A stretch of DNA of 64,000 nucleotides, taken from the NCBI GenBank assembly GCA_025464025.1, contig JAODBP010000160.1, positions 1-64,000 of the forward strand. Direction: 5' to 3'. A model generated the notes under the pieces. That model saw only the letters and a program-made list of their open reading frames with translations. It was not told where the DNA came from and did no database searches. This document shows, one piece after another, positions 15,624 through 24,252 of the stretch. The translations under genes and the position numbers were made by a program. Position 1 is the first letter of the stretch, and each line of letters begins with the position of its first letter. Origin of the DNA: Actinomycetes bacterium. Its GTDB lineage: Bacteria; Actinomycetota; Acidimicrobiia; Acidimicrobiales; CADCSY01.

Positions 15624-16628
15624 TCAGGCGTCGGATGAAGGTTGGTAGAGGCGGTCGGGCGGCGGGAACCCGCACGACGTGCCGTCGACGTGCTCGACGT
15701 CGTCCTCCCACGGGAGCCGGTAGCTGCCCGACACCAGGTCCTGCATGAAGGTGTACGGGCAGTCGCCGGCACCGCCCTTGACGGCCACGTAGCCGCGGTG
15801 GCCGAGCTGGTACGGGTTGTTCTCCACACCCCAGTGGTTCCGGGCCTCGCGCACGAGGTCGGGCCGGACCTCGGCCGTGATGATCTCGTCGGGTCGACCG
15901 CTGCCGGTCACCATCGGCCGGCCCTCGAAGTCGACGAACATGCCCTCGCCCATCGAGTCGAACGTGCCGTCGCTGCCGCACATGCACACCGACGCGGTGT
16001 ACACGAGGTTGCAGAACGCGTTGGCCTGGTTGGTGATGCTCCACGCGTGGCGGATCGGCGCGGTGTAGCCGGCGGTGCGGAGGAGGATCTCGGCGCCCTT
16101 GTAGGTCGCTTCCCGTGCCATCTCCGGGAACATGCCGTCGTGGCAGATGATCAGGGCGAGCGTCGAGCCCTTGGGCCCCTCGCACACCGGGATGCCGAGG
16201 TCGCCCGGGGCCCACGGCTCGACCGGCACCCAGGGGTGGAGCTTGCGGTAGTAGAGGCGCAGCTCCCCGGCGTCGTCGACGATGATGCCGCTGTTGAACG
16301 GGTTGCCGTTCGGGTTGCGCTCCATGATCGAGAAGCAGCCCCAGATGGCGTTGTCGACGCACGCCTGGCGCAGCGCGCCGACCTCGGGCCCGTCGAGGTC
16401 GCACATGATGGCGTCGTCGGTGCTCATCGAGAGCCCGTGCAACGAGTACTCCGGGAACACCACGAGGTCGAGCGCCGGGTTGTTCCGGCGGGCCTTGCCC
16501 ACCAGCTCCACGACCCGGGCGGTCTGGGCCGCCAGGTCGTCCGGTGTCTCGACGACCGGGAGCTGGAGCTGGACGAGGCCGATGCCGACCCCGTGCGCCG
16601 ATGTGTTGAGTCCCCCGAGCCCGGTCAT
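15624..16628 (-). CDS. amiF: Formamidase (AmiF-type carbon-nitrogen hydrolase)
   Basis: A 334-residue nitrilase-superfamily enzyme, the same length as Helicobacter AmiF. The catalytic triad is in place: E60 (VVFPEYSLHG), K129 (YYRKLHPW) and C162 (LIICHDGMFPE). It also shares the AmiF-specific blocks CFSIMERNPNGNPFNSGIIVDD, EPWAPGDLGIPVCEGPKGS, MFPEMAREATYKG and NPYQLGHRGYVA. The reaction is formamide hydrolysis to formate and ammonia; a short aliphatic amide is an alternative substrate. The ATG follows a TACCGT hexamer by 6 nt, so the mRNA is probably leaderless. Confidence 0.9.
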   Translation of the reverse strand: MTGLGGLNTSAHGVGIGLVQLQLPVVETPDDLAAQTARVVELVGKARRNNPALDLVVFPEYSLHGLSMSTDDAIMCDLDGPEVGALRQACVDNAIWGCFSIMERNPNGNPFNSGIIVDDAGELRLYYRKLHPWVPVEPWAPGDLGIPVCEGPKGSTLALIICHDGMFPEMAREATYKGAEILLRTAGYTAPIRHAWSITNQANAFCNLVYTASVCMCGSDGTFDSMGEGMFVDFEGRPMVTGSGRPDEIITAEVRPDLVREARNHWGVENNPYQLGHRGYVAVKGGAGDCPYTFMQDLVSGSYRLPWEDDVEHVDGTSCGFPPPDRLYQPSSDA

Positions 16629-16634
16629 GGCGGC

Positions 16635-16640
16635 ACGGTA
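16635..16640 (-). promoter_or_regulatory. TACCGT -10 element for amiF
   Basis: TACCGT on the minus strand ends 6 nt before the amiF ATG, the same spacing as at the sigma-factor gene. Confidence 0.45.
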
Positions 16641-16725
16641 GGGAGCACCCGTTGCCCTACCGTTCCGAAATCGTGAACGCCGGATGTCCCACGCCTGTCC
16701 CGTCGCCCAACGGACGGCCCACCAC

Positions 16726-16731
16726 TACGGT
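16726..16731 (+). promoter_or_regulatory. TACGGT -10 element for the small lipoprotein gene
   Basis: TACGGT is followed by 6 nt and the GTG chosen as the lipoprotein start, fitting the leaderless pattern. Confidence 0.45.
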
Positions 16732-16737
16732 GTGGCC

Positions 16738-17064
16738 GTGGGGCCCGTCCGCGTCGTGTCAGCCGGGCTCGTGCTCGCGCTGGTGAGCGTCGCCGCCTGC
16801 TCCGAGGAGCCCGGGCGCGCCACCGACGGGCGGTTCTGCGAGGTCGCCGAGGCCGGCCACGTGGCCCGGCTCGACCTCGCCGATCCGGAGGTGCTCGCCG
16901 ACGTGCGCTCCGAGCTGTCGCGGCTCCGGGCGCTGGCGCCGGCCAGCGCCCGCCATGACCTGAGCCGGCTCCTCGAGAGCGAGGGCGGGGCCGACCCCGA
17001 CCTCGACGACCTCCAGGCCGCGGCCACCCGGGTCCAGCGCTACGTCATGCAGGTGTGCGGATGA
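16738..17064 (+). CDS. Small putative lipoprotein
   Basis: A 108-residue protein with a short signal peptide (VRVVSAGLVLALVSVAACSEE) ending in a lipobox; the Cys would be lipidated by Lgt (encoded at 24193-25044) and anchored outside the membrane. The mature part is helical, with heptad-like Leu/Ala spacing and two more Cys residues. No family is recognised. The GTG start is supported by the upstream TACGGT; longer in-frame starts would put extra residues before the signal peptide. It overlaps the next gene by ATGA, so both are made together. Confidence 0.65.
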   Translation: MGPVRVVSAGLVLALVSVAACSEEPGRATDGRFCEVAEAGHVARLDLADPEVLADVRSELSRLRALAPASARHDLSRLLESEGGADPDLDDLQAAATRVQRYVMQVCG

Positions 17065-17480
17065 GTCGCCAGATGTCGCTGGCGATCCTGGTGCTGGCCG
17101 TGCTCGCCGTGCTGGCCGGCATCCAGTTCACCAAGTCGGACAGCAGCGGGCAGGCCGGGTGCGTCAGCATCCGCCGCTCCTACGAGCGGGTCTCCTTCGT
17201 CGAGAAGAGCGGCGACGTGCCGACCTCGGCCATCTACCGCGACGTGGCCACGACCGTCCGCCAGGCCGCGGCGTCGGCCCCGCCGGCCGTCGTCCAACCC
17301 GTCACCGACCTGGCCGACGCCTACGTCCAGATCGGCAGCCTGCTCAGCGGCTTCGACCCCGGTGACGACTCGACGTACCACGTCTACGAGGACAACTCGG
17401 CGACGATCGAGCGCCAGCAGGGCATCGTCGACACGTCGCTGCCGAAGATCCGGGAGTGGCTCGACAGCCGCTGCGGTTGA
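17061..17480 (+). CDS. Small membrane-anchored or secreted protein
   Basis: A 139-residue protein starting MSRQMSLAILVLAVLAVLAG, a single N-terminal hydrophobic helix that acts as signal anchor or signal peptide. The outer part is about 110 residues, helical, with a Cys near residue 34 and a Cys next to the C-terminus (SRCG) that could form a disulfide. There is no recognised domain. It resembles its upstream neighbour in size and plan (helical outer domain with an end-of-chain Cys), and the ATGA overlap suggests that the two proteins work as a pair at the membrane. Confidence 0.6.
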   Translation: MSRQMSLAILVLAVLAVLAGIQFTKSDSSGQAGCVSIRRSYERVSFVEKSGDVPTSAIYRDVATTVRQAAASAPPAVVQPVTDLADAYVQIGSLLSGFDPGDDSTYHVYEDNSATIERQQGIVDTSLPKIREWLDSRCG

Positions 17481-17569
17481 CGCCGGGGCCGACGCATGTC
17501 GGCCGGTCGGGCGGGGAACACTGGCCCTAGCACCGCCCTCTCGTCGCGCTCGTCCACCTGGAGCAGTCG

Positions 17570-19645
17570 TTGCACCGTCTCTTGCGGTTCCTCGCCGTCA
17601 TCGCCGCCGGCGGGCTGCTCACCGCGGCCACCCTCGGGCTGCTCGCGCCCCAGGTCGGGGCCATCCTCTCCGCTCACACGGCGACGCCGGTCGACATCGA
17701 CCTGAACCCCCTGGCCCAGCGCTCGATCGTGCTGGCCGCCGACGGCTCCGACGTGCTCGCCGCGCTCCACGCCGAGCAGAACCGCAAGGTCGTGCCGTTG
17801 GACCAGATCCCGGCGGTGCTGGTGGCCACCGTCCTGGCCGTCGAGGACAAGGGCTTCTACGACCACGGCGGCGTCGACGTGCGGTCGATGGTCCGGGCCC
17901 TGTTCACCAACGTGAAGGCCGGCGACGTCCGCCAGGGCGGCTCGACGATCACCCAGCAGCTCGTCAAGAACGCCCTGCTCGACTCGAAGCAGGACTTCAG
18001 CCGCAAGATCAAGGAGGCGGTGCTGGCCGTGCGGCTCGAGCACCAGCTCTCCAAGCAGGAGATCCTCGAGCGCTACCTCAACACCGTCTACCTGGGCAAC
18101 GGCACCTACGGCGTGCAGGCTGCGGCCGAGACCTACTTCGGCAAGGACGCCAAGGACCTCGACCAGGCCGATGCCGTCCTGCTGGCCGGGATGATCAAGA
18201 ACCCGGTCGGCTACGACCCGCTGCGCTTCCCGGAGGCGGCGACCAAGCGGCGGGAGGAGGTCGTGGCCCGGCTGCAGCGAGTCGGCGCGATCAACGAGGT
18301 CGGCGCCTACCTCATCCTCACCCAGCCGCTCCCGACCGAGACCCACTCGACGCTGCCGAAGCCCGACGACTACTTCGTCAACGAGGTCGTGCAGCGGCTG
18401 CTCGACGACAAGGACCTGGGGTCGACGCCCCAGCAGCGCTACAACGCGCTGTTCATGGGCGGCCTCACGATCCGCACCACCCTCGACCCGACCCGGCAGG
18501 CCGAGGCCCTCGCCGCGGTCAAGGCCAAGATGCCCGACACGGACGGCAAGTTCACCGCCGCCGTCGTCAGCATCGAGCCGTCGACCGGTGCGGTGCGGGC
18601 GCTCGTGGGCGGGGAGGGCTTCGGCAAGTCGAAGTACAACATCGTCACCCAGGGCATCGGCCGACAGGTCGGCTCCTCGATGAAGCCCTTCGTGCTGGCC
18701 GCGGCCATCGACAGCGGCATCTCGCCCAAGAGCACGATCAACGGCTCGAGCCCCTGCACGTTCGACAACACCGGCGGCGAGGACCCGATCTACAAGGTCG
18801 AGAACTTCGAGGGGTCGCGCGGCGGCACGGCCAACCTCTACGACCAGACCAAGCGGTCGGTGAACTGCGCCTACGTGCGCCTCGGTCTCGTGGTCGGCCT
18901 CGACAAGGTCATCGACATGGCCCACCGCCTCGGCATCACGGCCGACCTCCAGCCCAACCTCTCGCTGCCGCTGGGGACGAGCGAGATCCGGCCGATCGAC
19001 ATGGCCTCGGCCTACGCGACGTTCGCCGCCGAGGGCGTCTACCGGGAGCCGTACTTCGTCGAGCAGATCAAGGACCGCGCCGGCAAGGTCATCTTCCAGC
19101 ACGAGGACCACCCTCGGCGGGCGATCAGCACCGAGACCGCCCGTGAGGTCATCGACGTGATGAAGGGGACGATCGCCTCGGGCACGGGCACGGCGGCCCG
19201 GTTCAAGGACCGTCGCCCGGCGGCGGGCAAGACCGGCACCACGGCCGACTACGGCGACGCCTGGTTCGTGGGCTACACCCGCCAGCTCTCGACGGCGGTG
19301 TGGGTGGGCTCGCCGATCGGTCGGGTCGAGATGCGCAACGTCGGCGGCCGGCGGGTCACGGGTGGCTCGTACCCGGCGCTCATCTGGCAGGCGTTCATGG
19401 GTCCGGCCCACGCCGGCCTGCCGATCCTGGACTGGGACAAGCCCGCGTTCGAGGGCAAGGGCGTGGCGCTCAAGGTGCCGGGCGAGAAGCCGACGAAGCG
19501 GCGCCTGCGCCGGCCCACCACGACGGTGCCGGGAACGCCCTCGACCACGCCGACGGAGACCACGCCGACGACCGCAGCACCGCCGCCCACGACGCCGCCG
19601 GCCACGGAGGTGCCGTCGAGCGGCCAGACTGAGGGCGGTGCCTGA
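17570..19645 (+). CDS. Class A penicillin-binding protein (transglycosylase-transpeptidase)
   Basis: A 691-residue bifunctional peptidoglycan synthase. One N-terminal membrane helix (FLAVIAAGGLLTAATLGLL) is followed by a GT51 domain with AVEDKGFYDHGGVD and GGSTITQQLVKN, which polymerise lipid II. From about residue 310 there is a transpeptidase with S369 in SSMKPF (SxxK), SVNCAY (SxN) and AGKTGTT (KTG), which crosslinks peptides and binds beta-lactams. The C-terminal 60 residues are a Thr/Pro-rich tail. The start is TTG, preceded by CTGGAG; no ATG or GTG fits better. Confidence 0.94.
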   Translation: MHRLLRFLAVIAAGGLLTAATLGLLAPQVGAILSAHTATPVDIDLNPLAQRSIVLAADGSDVLAALHAEQNRKVVPLDQIPAVLVATVLAVEDKGFYDHGGVDVRSMVRALFTNVKAGDVRQGGSTITQQLVKNALLDSKQDFSRKIKEAVLAVRLEHQLSKQEILERYLNTVYLGNGTYGVQAAAETYFGKDAKDLDQADAVLLAGMIKNPVGYDPLRFPEAATKRREEVVARLQRVGAINEVGAYLILTQPLPTETHSTLPKPDDYFVNEVVQRLLDDKDLGSTPQQRYNALFMGGLTIRTTLDPTRQAEALAAVKAKMPDTDGKFTAAVVSIEPSTGAVRALVGGEGFGKSKYNIVTQGIGRQVGSSMKPFVLAAAIDSGISPKSTINGSSPCTFDNTGGEDPIYKVENFEGSRGGTANLYDQTKRSVNCAYVRLGLVVGLDKVIDMAHRLGITADLQPNLSLPLGTSEIRPIDMASAYATFAAEGVYREPYFVEQIKDRAGKVIFQHEDHPRRAISTETAREVIDVMKGTIASGTGTAARFKDRRPAAGKTGTTADYGDAWFVGYTRQLSTAVWVGSPIGRVEMRNVGGRRVTGGSYPALIWQAFMGPAHAGLPILDWDKPAFEGKGVALKVPGEKPTKRRLRRPTTTVPGTPSTTPTETTPTTAAPPPTTPPATEVPSSGQTEGGA

Positions 19646-20354
19646 CCCGCTCGCCCTGCTCCTCGACGTCCAAGCCCACGATCTCGCCGCCGACCAGGTG
19701 CGGCACCGTCGGGCGTCGCTCCCCGAACGTGCCGCCAAGGCCGAGCAGGACGCCACCGTCGCCCGGCTCGACGCCGAGCTGGCTGACCTCGGCAGCCGCC
19801 TGGCCGAGGTCCAGCGGTCGCAGAAGCGGCTGGAGGACGAGGTCGCCACCGTCGACGCCAAGGCCCACGCCGAGAACGCCAAGCTCTACTCCGGCACGGT
19901 CACCTCGCCCCGCGAGCTGCAGGCCATGCAGGAGGAGATCGACGCCCTCGGGCGCCGCCAGCGCGAGCTGGAGGACGAGGTCCTCGTGCTCATGGAGACG
20001 GCCGAGCCCCTGAGCGACGAGGTCGACCGGCTGGAGGTGGCGCGGGACGCGGCCCGGGTCGAGTCCGACCGGCTGGCCGCCGCCATCGCCGACGCCGAGG
20101 GCGTGCTCGACGGCGAGCTGGCCAAGGTCGAGGCCGAGCGGGCCGGCGTGGCGGCCGGGGTGGGCGACGACCTGCTCGCCACCTACGAGAAGCTGCGGAC
20201 CCAGCTCGACGGCGTGGCCGTGGCCCAGCTCGTGGGCACGCAGTGCACCGGGTGCCACCTGAGCCTGCCGGCCACCGAGGTGGCCGCCGTGCGCAAGGCC
20301 ACGCCGGGCGCCGTCGTCTACCACGAGGAGTGCGGGCGCATCCTCGTGCCCTGA
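19638..20354 (+). CDS. Zinc-ribbon coiled-coil protein (C4-type zinc ribbon family)
   Basis: A 238-residue protein. Residues of about 25-185 form a long coiled coil rich in Glu, Arg, Leu and Ala; the C-terminus is a zinc ribbon, CTGCHLSLPATE...YHEECGRILVP. The third ligand is normally Cys (CxxC) but is His here, giving Cys-Cys-His-Cys. This family is near-universal in actinobacteria, next to cell-wall or RNase H genes, but its role is poorly known; a nucleic-acid or trafficking role has been suggested. The GTG start overlaps the PBP stop by 8 bp, so it depends on PBP translation. Confidence 0.85.
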   Translation: MPDPLALLLDVQAHDLAADQVRHRRASLPERAAKAEQDATVARLDAELADLGSRLAEVQRSQKRLEDEVATVDAKAHAENAKLYSGTVTSPRELQAMQEEIDALGRRQRELEDEVLVLMETAEPLSDEVDRLEVARDAARVESDRLAAAIADAEGVLDGELAKVEAERAGVAAGVGDDLLATYEKLRTQLDGVAVAQLVGTQCTGCHLSLPATEVAAVRKATPGAVVYHEECGRILVP

Positions 20355-20360
20355 CCACCC

Positions 20361-20846
20361 ATGCTCCTGTGGTTCGCCGGAATGGCGTTCGTCTGCGTGT
20401 GGGCCGTCTTCAAGGACCCGGCCATCGACCACCGCCTCGTGGTCGTCGGCGCCCTGCTGCCCGACGGGATCGACGTGTGGAGCGGCGGTCGGTGGGTCGC
20501 CCACACCGTGCTCTTCAGCATCGTGCTGCTGACCGTCGTGATGCTCGCCACCCGTGGGCGTCGCATCCTCCGGCGCCAGTTGCTCGCCCTGCCCATCGGC
20601 ACGTTCCTCCACCTGGTGCTCGACGGGATGTGGGCCGACAAGCAGGTGTTCTGGTGGCCGGTCTACGGCTCGTCGTTCGGCGACCGGGCGCTGCCGTCGA
20701 TCTCGCGGGGATGGTTCGACCTCCCGCTCGAGCTGCTCGGCCTGGTGGCCCTGGTGTGGGCTTGGCGCCGCTTCCGGTTGGCCGAGCCCGAGCGGCGGGC
20801 CTACTTCCTGCGCACCGGGCGCCTCGGCCGCGACCTGGTGCCGTGA
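20361..20846 (+). CDS. YdjM/DUF457-like membrane hydrolase-family protein
   Basis: A 161-residue protein with about four hydrophobic helices (MLLWFAGMAFVCVWAVF, HTVLFSIVLLTVVMLA, LLALPIGTFLHLVLDGMW, ELLGLVALVWAWRRF). Conserved polar residues inside the membrane (DHRLVVVGALLPDGID, AHTVLFS, FLHLVLDGMW) match the metal-dependent-hydrolase-like YdjM family. The natural substrate is unknown. It starts 6 bp after the zinc-ribbon gene and lies 1 bp before the phosphatase gene, so this is one operon running from the PBP gene onward. Confidence 0.65.
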   Translation: MLLWFAGMAFVCVWAVFKDPAIDHRLVVVGALLPDGIDVWSGGRWVAHTVLFSIVLLTVVMLATRGRRILRRQLLALPIGTFLHLVLDGMWADKQVFWWPVYGSSFGDRALPSISRGWFDLPLELLGLVALVWAWRRFRLAEPERRAYFLRTGRLGRDLVP

Positions 20847-20847
20847 C

Positions 20848-21423
20848 GTGCTGATCATCGTCCGCCACGGGCGGACCGCGGCCAACGCCTCGGGGTTGCT
20901 GCTGGGTCGGGCCGATCCCGAGCTCGACGAGCTGGGCCGGCGCCAGGCGGCGGCGATCGCCGCCGTGCTGCCACCGATCGACCGGGTCGTGGCCAGCCCG
21001 CTGCGCCGGGCCCAGGAGACCGCCGCCGCCCTCGGCCGGCCGGTCGAGACCGACGATCGGTGGATCGAGCTCGACTACGGCGACTGGGACGGGCGGCCCA
21101 TCGGCGACGTGCCGGCCGAGGCGTGGGCCGCCTGGCGGGCCGACATCGACTTCTGCCCGCCTGGTGGTGAGTGCCTCAGCGACCTGGGCCGCCGGGTGCG
21201 GTCGGCGTGCGACGACCTGCTCGAGGAGGCGACCCACGGGAACGTCGTCGTCGTCACCCACGTGTCGCCGGTGAAGGCATCCGTGGCCTGGGCCCTCGGC
21301 GTGGGCGACGAGGTCACCTGGCGCCTGTACGTGGCGCCGGCGTCGATCAGCCGGGTCGAGGTGCGCGAGGCTCGCATCGTGCTCACGTCGTTCGACGAGG
21401 TCGGCCACCTCCCGCAGCCGTGA
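20848..21423 (+). CDS. Histidine phosphatase family protein (phosphoglycerate-mutase-like)
   Basis: A 191-residue branch-1 histidine phosphatase. The phosphohistidine motif LIIVRHGRTAANASG is at the very N-terminus; the second catalytic His is in VVVVTHVSPVKA, and the acid/base Glu is in WIELDYGDWDG. Members dephosphorylate small metabolites (for example alpha-ribazole phosphate or sugar phosphates) or proteins. The GTG start is placed one base after the stop of the membrane gene. No cobalamin genes are next to it except the distant IcmF, so the substrate is open. Confidence 0.88.
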   Translation: MLIIVRHGRTAANASGLLLGRADPELDELGRRQAAAIAAVLPPIDRVVASPLRRAQETAAALGRPVETDDRWIELDYGDWDGRPIGDVPAEAWAAWRADIDFCPPGGECLSDLGRRVRSACDDLLEEATHGNVVVVTHVSPVKASVAWALGVGDEVTWRLYVAPASISRVEVREARIVLTSFDEVGHLPQP

Positions 21424-21433
21424 CCCTGCCGTC

Positions 21434-22870
21434 ATGAGCGCGGCGTGGGGGACGCCCGTGGCCCGGCGAGCCCTGGCGGCCGCCGTGCTCGGCTCCGGTG
21501 TCGCCTTCCTCGACGGGACGATCGTCAACGTCGCGATCCCTGCGATCGGGCGCGACCTCCACGCCAGCCTGGCCGGGCTCCAGTGGGTGCTCGACGCCTA
21601 CCTCGTCACCCTGACCGCCCTGCTCCTCCTCGGCGGCGCGCTCGGGGACCGGTACGGCCGGAAGCGGGTGTTCCTCCTCGGGATCTACGTCTTCGCCGCC
21701 GCCTCCGTGGCGTGCGGGCTGGCGCCGAACATCGAGCTGTTCGTCGCCGCCCGGGCCGTCCAGGGGGCCGGCGGCGCCCTCCTCGTGCCCGGCAGCCTCG
21801 CCCTCTTGACGGCCACGCTCCGACCGAGCGATCGGCCGCGCGCCGTGGGGGCGTGGTCCGGGCTGACCGGCGTGGCCAGCGCCATCGGTCCGCTGCTGGG
21901 CGGCTGGCTCGTCGACGCCGCGTCGTGGCGGTTCGCGTTCCTTCTGAACCTGCCGCTCACCGTCGCCGTCGTGGTCGTCGCCCGCGGGATCCCCGAGAGC
22001 GTCGACGAGGACGCGCCGAACCACATCGACGCGCCGGGCGCCATCGCCGCCGCCGGCGGCCTGGTCCTGCTCACCGCCGGGCTCATCGGTGCCGGCGACG
22101 GGTGGTCGGCGCTGACCATCGGGGCGTGCGTGGCGGGTGCGCTGGCCCTCGCCGGGTTCGTGGTGCTCGAGCGGCGGAGCCCGGACCCGATGCTGCCCCT
22201 CGGCCTGTTCGGCTCGGCCCAGTTCACCGGGGCCAACCTGGTGACGCTCGCCGTCTACGCCGGGCTGGGCGCGGCGTTCTTCCTCGTGGTGGTCAACCTC
22301 CAGGTCAGCCTCGGCTACTCGGCGCTCGAGGCGGGCATCGCCATGTTGCCGGTGACGCTGCTGATGCTGGCCCTCTCGTCCCGGGCCGGCGCCCTGGCCC
22401 AGCGCATCGGCCCCCGCCTCCCGATGACCGTCGGGCCGCTGCTCGTGGCGGCCGGGCTGCTGTGGCTGGGCCAGGTCGGCGCCGGCGATGGGTACGTCTC
22501 GGCCGTGCTCCCCGCCGTGCTCGTGTTCGGGCTCGGGCTGGCCACCACCGTGGCCCCGCTGACCGCCGCCGTGCTCGGTGCCGTCGACGAGCACCACCTC
22601 GGCGTCGGCTCGGCCGTGAACAACGCGGTGGCCCGGCTGGCCGGGCTGCTGGCCGTCGCCGTGCTGCCCTCGATCGCCGGCGTCGAGCTCGATGCCGGCG
22701 GGCGCGACGGGCTGCCCGGGTACCGCACCGCCCTGGCGATCAGCGCCGCCCTGTGCGTCGTCGGCGCGGCCATCGCGGCGGCGACCATCCGGCAGGCTCG
22801 GCTCACCGAGCCGACCGTGCAGGCCAGCGTGCTCCAGCCCTGCCACGAACCGTGCCGGGTGACCTCGTGA
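21434..22870 (+). CDS. MFS transporter, DHA2-like drug efflux family
   Basis: A 478-residue membrane protein with about 14 hydrophobic helices. The DHA2 (EmrB/QacA) marks are visible: FLDGTIVNVAIPAIGRDLHASLAGLQWVLDAY, the loop GDRYGRKRVFLLG (motif A), RAVQGAGGALLVPGSLALL (motif C type), and SGLTGVASAIGPLLGGWLVDAASWRFAFLLNLPL. Proton-driven export of drugs or metabolites is expected. It follows the phosphatase by 10 bp and may be the end of the PBP operon. A very similar class of exporter is at 33625-35244. Confidence 0.9.
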   Translation: MSAAWGTPVARRALAAAVLGSGVAFLDGTIVNVAIPAIGRDLHASLAGLQWVLDAYLVTLTALLLLGGALGDRYGRKRVFLLGIYVFAAASVACGLAPNIELFVAARAVQGAGGALLVPGSLALLTATLRPSDRPRAVGAWSGLTGVASAIGPLLGGWLVDAASWRFAFLLNLPLTVAVVVVARGIPESVDEDAPNHIDAPGAIAAAGGLVLLTAGLIGAGDGWSALTIGACVAGALALAGFVVLERRSPDPMLPLGLFGSAQFTGANLVTLAVYAGLGAAFFLVVVNLQVSLGYSALEAGIAMLPVTLLMLALSSRAGALAQRIGPRLPMTVGPLLVAAGLLWLGQVGAGDGYVSAVLPAVLVFGLGLATTVAPLTAAVLGAVDEHHLGVGSAVNNAVARLAGLLAVAVLPSIAGVELDAGGRDGLPGYRTALAISAALCVVGAAIAAATIRQARLTEPTVQASVLQPCHEPCRVTS

Positions 22871-22924
22871 AACCGACGTGTGGTGGCGTCGCCCCGGCCC
22901 TACCGTGCCCCGCCGTGGTGTCCG

Positions 22925-23938
22925 TTGTCCTTCCCTGAGCTCGAGCCCCTCGGCTGGGGCGACCGCTGGGTCGCGCTGCTCGCGGCCGCCTCCCATCCCG
23001 ACGCCGTGCCCGGGCGCGTCGTCCGCCACGACGGGTCCAAGGTGCTCGTCGCCTTCCCGAAGCAACGGTCGATCCCGATGGCGCCGGGCATCGAGCCGCC
23101 GGTCGTCGGCGACTGGGTCGGCACCGTCGACGACATGGTCGTCGACGTGCTGCCCCGGCACTCGTTGCTCCGCCGGCGTGACGCGATCGTCGACGGCGAG
23201 CAGGCCCTCGCCGCCAACGTCGACGTCGTGTTCATCGTGTGCGGCCTCGATCGGCCCGTGCGGGGCGGGCGCCTCCAGCGGGTCGCCGCCCTGGCGTGGG
23301 ACGCCGGCGCCACCCCGGTCGTGATCCTGACCAAGTCCGACCTCGGTGACCACGTCGAGGGCGCCGTCGCCGACGTGCGCGACGACCTCCACGAGGTGGA
23401 CGTGCTCGTCGTCAGCGTCGTCGACGGCAGCGGGCTCGAAGACGTCCGCGCCGCGGCCCGCGACCGCACGGTCGTGCTGCTCGGCGAGTCGGGAGCCGGG
23501 AAGTCGACCCTCGTCAACGCCCTGGTCGACGCCGACGTGGCCGCCACCGGCGCCGTGCGGGAGGGTGACTCGAAGGGGCGCCACACGACCACGACCCGCC
23601 AGCTCCACCCGCTGCCCGGGGGCGGCGTGCTGCTCGACTCGCCCGGCATCCGGGCCGTCGGGCTGTGGGTCGACCCCGAGGCCGTCGACGCCGTGTTCCC
23701 CGACATCGAGGCCCTGGCCGAGGGCTGCCGGTTCCGGGACTGCGCCCACGGTGAGGAGCCGGGCTGCGCGGTCATCGCCGCGATCGGCTCCGAGGAGCTG
23801 CCCCGCGAGCGGTACGAGGCGTGGCGGTCGCTCCGGCGGGAGGCCGAGGCCGCGGCCGAGTCGGCCCAGGACCGCCACCGCAAGAACAAGCAGTTCGGCC
23901 GGATCTCCCGCGAGGCGCAGCGGATGAAGAAGCGCTGA
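22925..23938 (+). CDS. rsgA: Ribosome small-subunit-dependent GTPase A (RsgA)
   Basis: A 337-residue circularly permuted GTPase that checks late 30S assembly. The order of motifs is G4 (LTKSDL), G5-like VSVVDGSG, G1 (LLGESGAGKSTLVNAL), G2 region (GDSKGRHTTTTRQLH) and G3 (LLDSPGIR), as in RsgA. A C-terminal zinc site follows, C-x6-C-x-H-x5-C (EGCRFRDCAHGEEPGCAV). The N-terminal OB-like domain starts LSFPELEPLGWGDRW. I place the start at a TTG; GTG codons at 22880 and 22883 in the same frame would add 15 residues without similarity, and a TACCGT hexamer lies at 22901-22906. Confidence 0.9.
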   Translation: MSFPELEPLGWGDRWVALLAAASHPDAVPGRVVRHDGSKVLVAFPKQRSIPMAPGIEPPVVGDWVGTVDDMVVDVLPRHSLLRRRDAIVDGEQALAANVDVVFIVCGLDRPVRGGRLQRVAALAWDAGATPVVILTKSDLGDHVEGAVADVRDDLHEVDVLVVSVVDGSGLEDVRAAARDRTVVLLGESGAGKSTLVNALVDADVAATGAVREGDSKGRHTTTTRQLHPLPGGGVLLDSPGIRAVGLWVDPEAVDAVFPDIEALAEGCRFRDCAHGEEPGCAVIAAIGSEELPRERYEAWRSLRREAEAAAESAQDRHRKNKQFGRISREAQRMKKR

Positions 23939-24022
23939 CCCCTGGTCGCCCGACCGCCCCTCGGGGTCGGCTCGGGGTCATCCCCGATGGTGGAGGAGGC
24001 CCCCGGCCGGGATGATCAGCAG

Positions 24023-24142
24023 GTGCCCCTCGCCATCGTCGCCCTGGTGCTCCTGGTCGTGCTCCTGCTCGACCAAGAGGTGACTACGCCGGAAATGGCC
24101 CGGACGGGGCATGGTGGGAGAAACGGACAAAGTGGACGATGA
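24023..24142 (+). CDS. Tiny predicted single-pass membrane peptide (39 aa)
   Basis: It starts at GTG, PLAIVALVLLVVLLLDQEV, one strong hydrophobic helix followed by a short polar, Gly/Arg-rich tail. It lies in the gap between rsgA and lgt and overlaps the next tiny ORF by ATGA, an arrangement expected of translationally coupled genes. A GATCAGCAGG stretch could be a weak ribosome site. There is no known family. A chance open frame is possible because of the high GC content. Confidence 0.35.
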   Translation: MPLAIVALVLLVVLLLDQEVTTPEMARTGHGGRNGQSGR

Positions 24143-24252
24143 GCGACGTGCACGCGCTCCTCCTTGCCCTCGCCGTCTGGACCGCCGCCTCGCTACCGGC
24201 TGGTGTCCTCGTGGGCCGGCTGCTCGCCGTCCGCAGCGCCGACCTGGGCTGA
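24139..24252 (+). CDS. Tiny predicted single-pass membrane peptide (37 aa)
   Basis: The peptide begins MSDVHALLLALAVWTAASL and continues through PAGVLVGRLLAVRSADLG: one hydrophobic helix with a basic end. Its ATG is preceded by AAAGTGGA, a possible ribosome site, and overlaps the stop of the preceding tiny ORF. Its last 60 bp run antisense to the 3' end of lgt. Small membrane proteins of this plan are often missed in annotation; the function is unknown. Confidence 0.42.
   Translation: MSDVHALLLALAVWTAASLPAGVLVGRLLAVRSADLG

Noticed and set aside
22901..22906. TACCGT as a leaderless start for rsgA at GTG 22915 or 22918
   Set aside because: Those GTG codons are out of frame with the GTPase; the in-frame choices are TTG 22925 or GTG 22880/22883.
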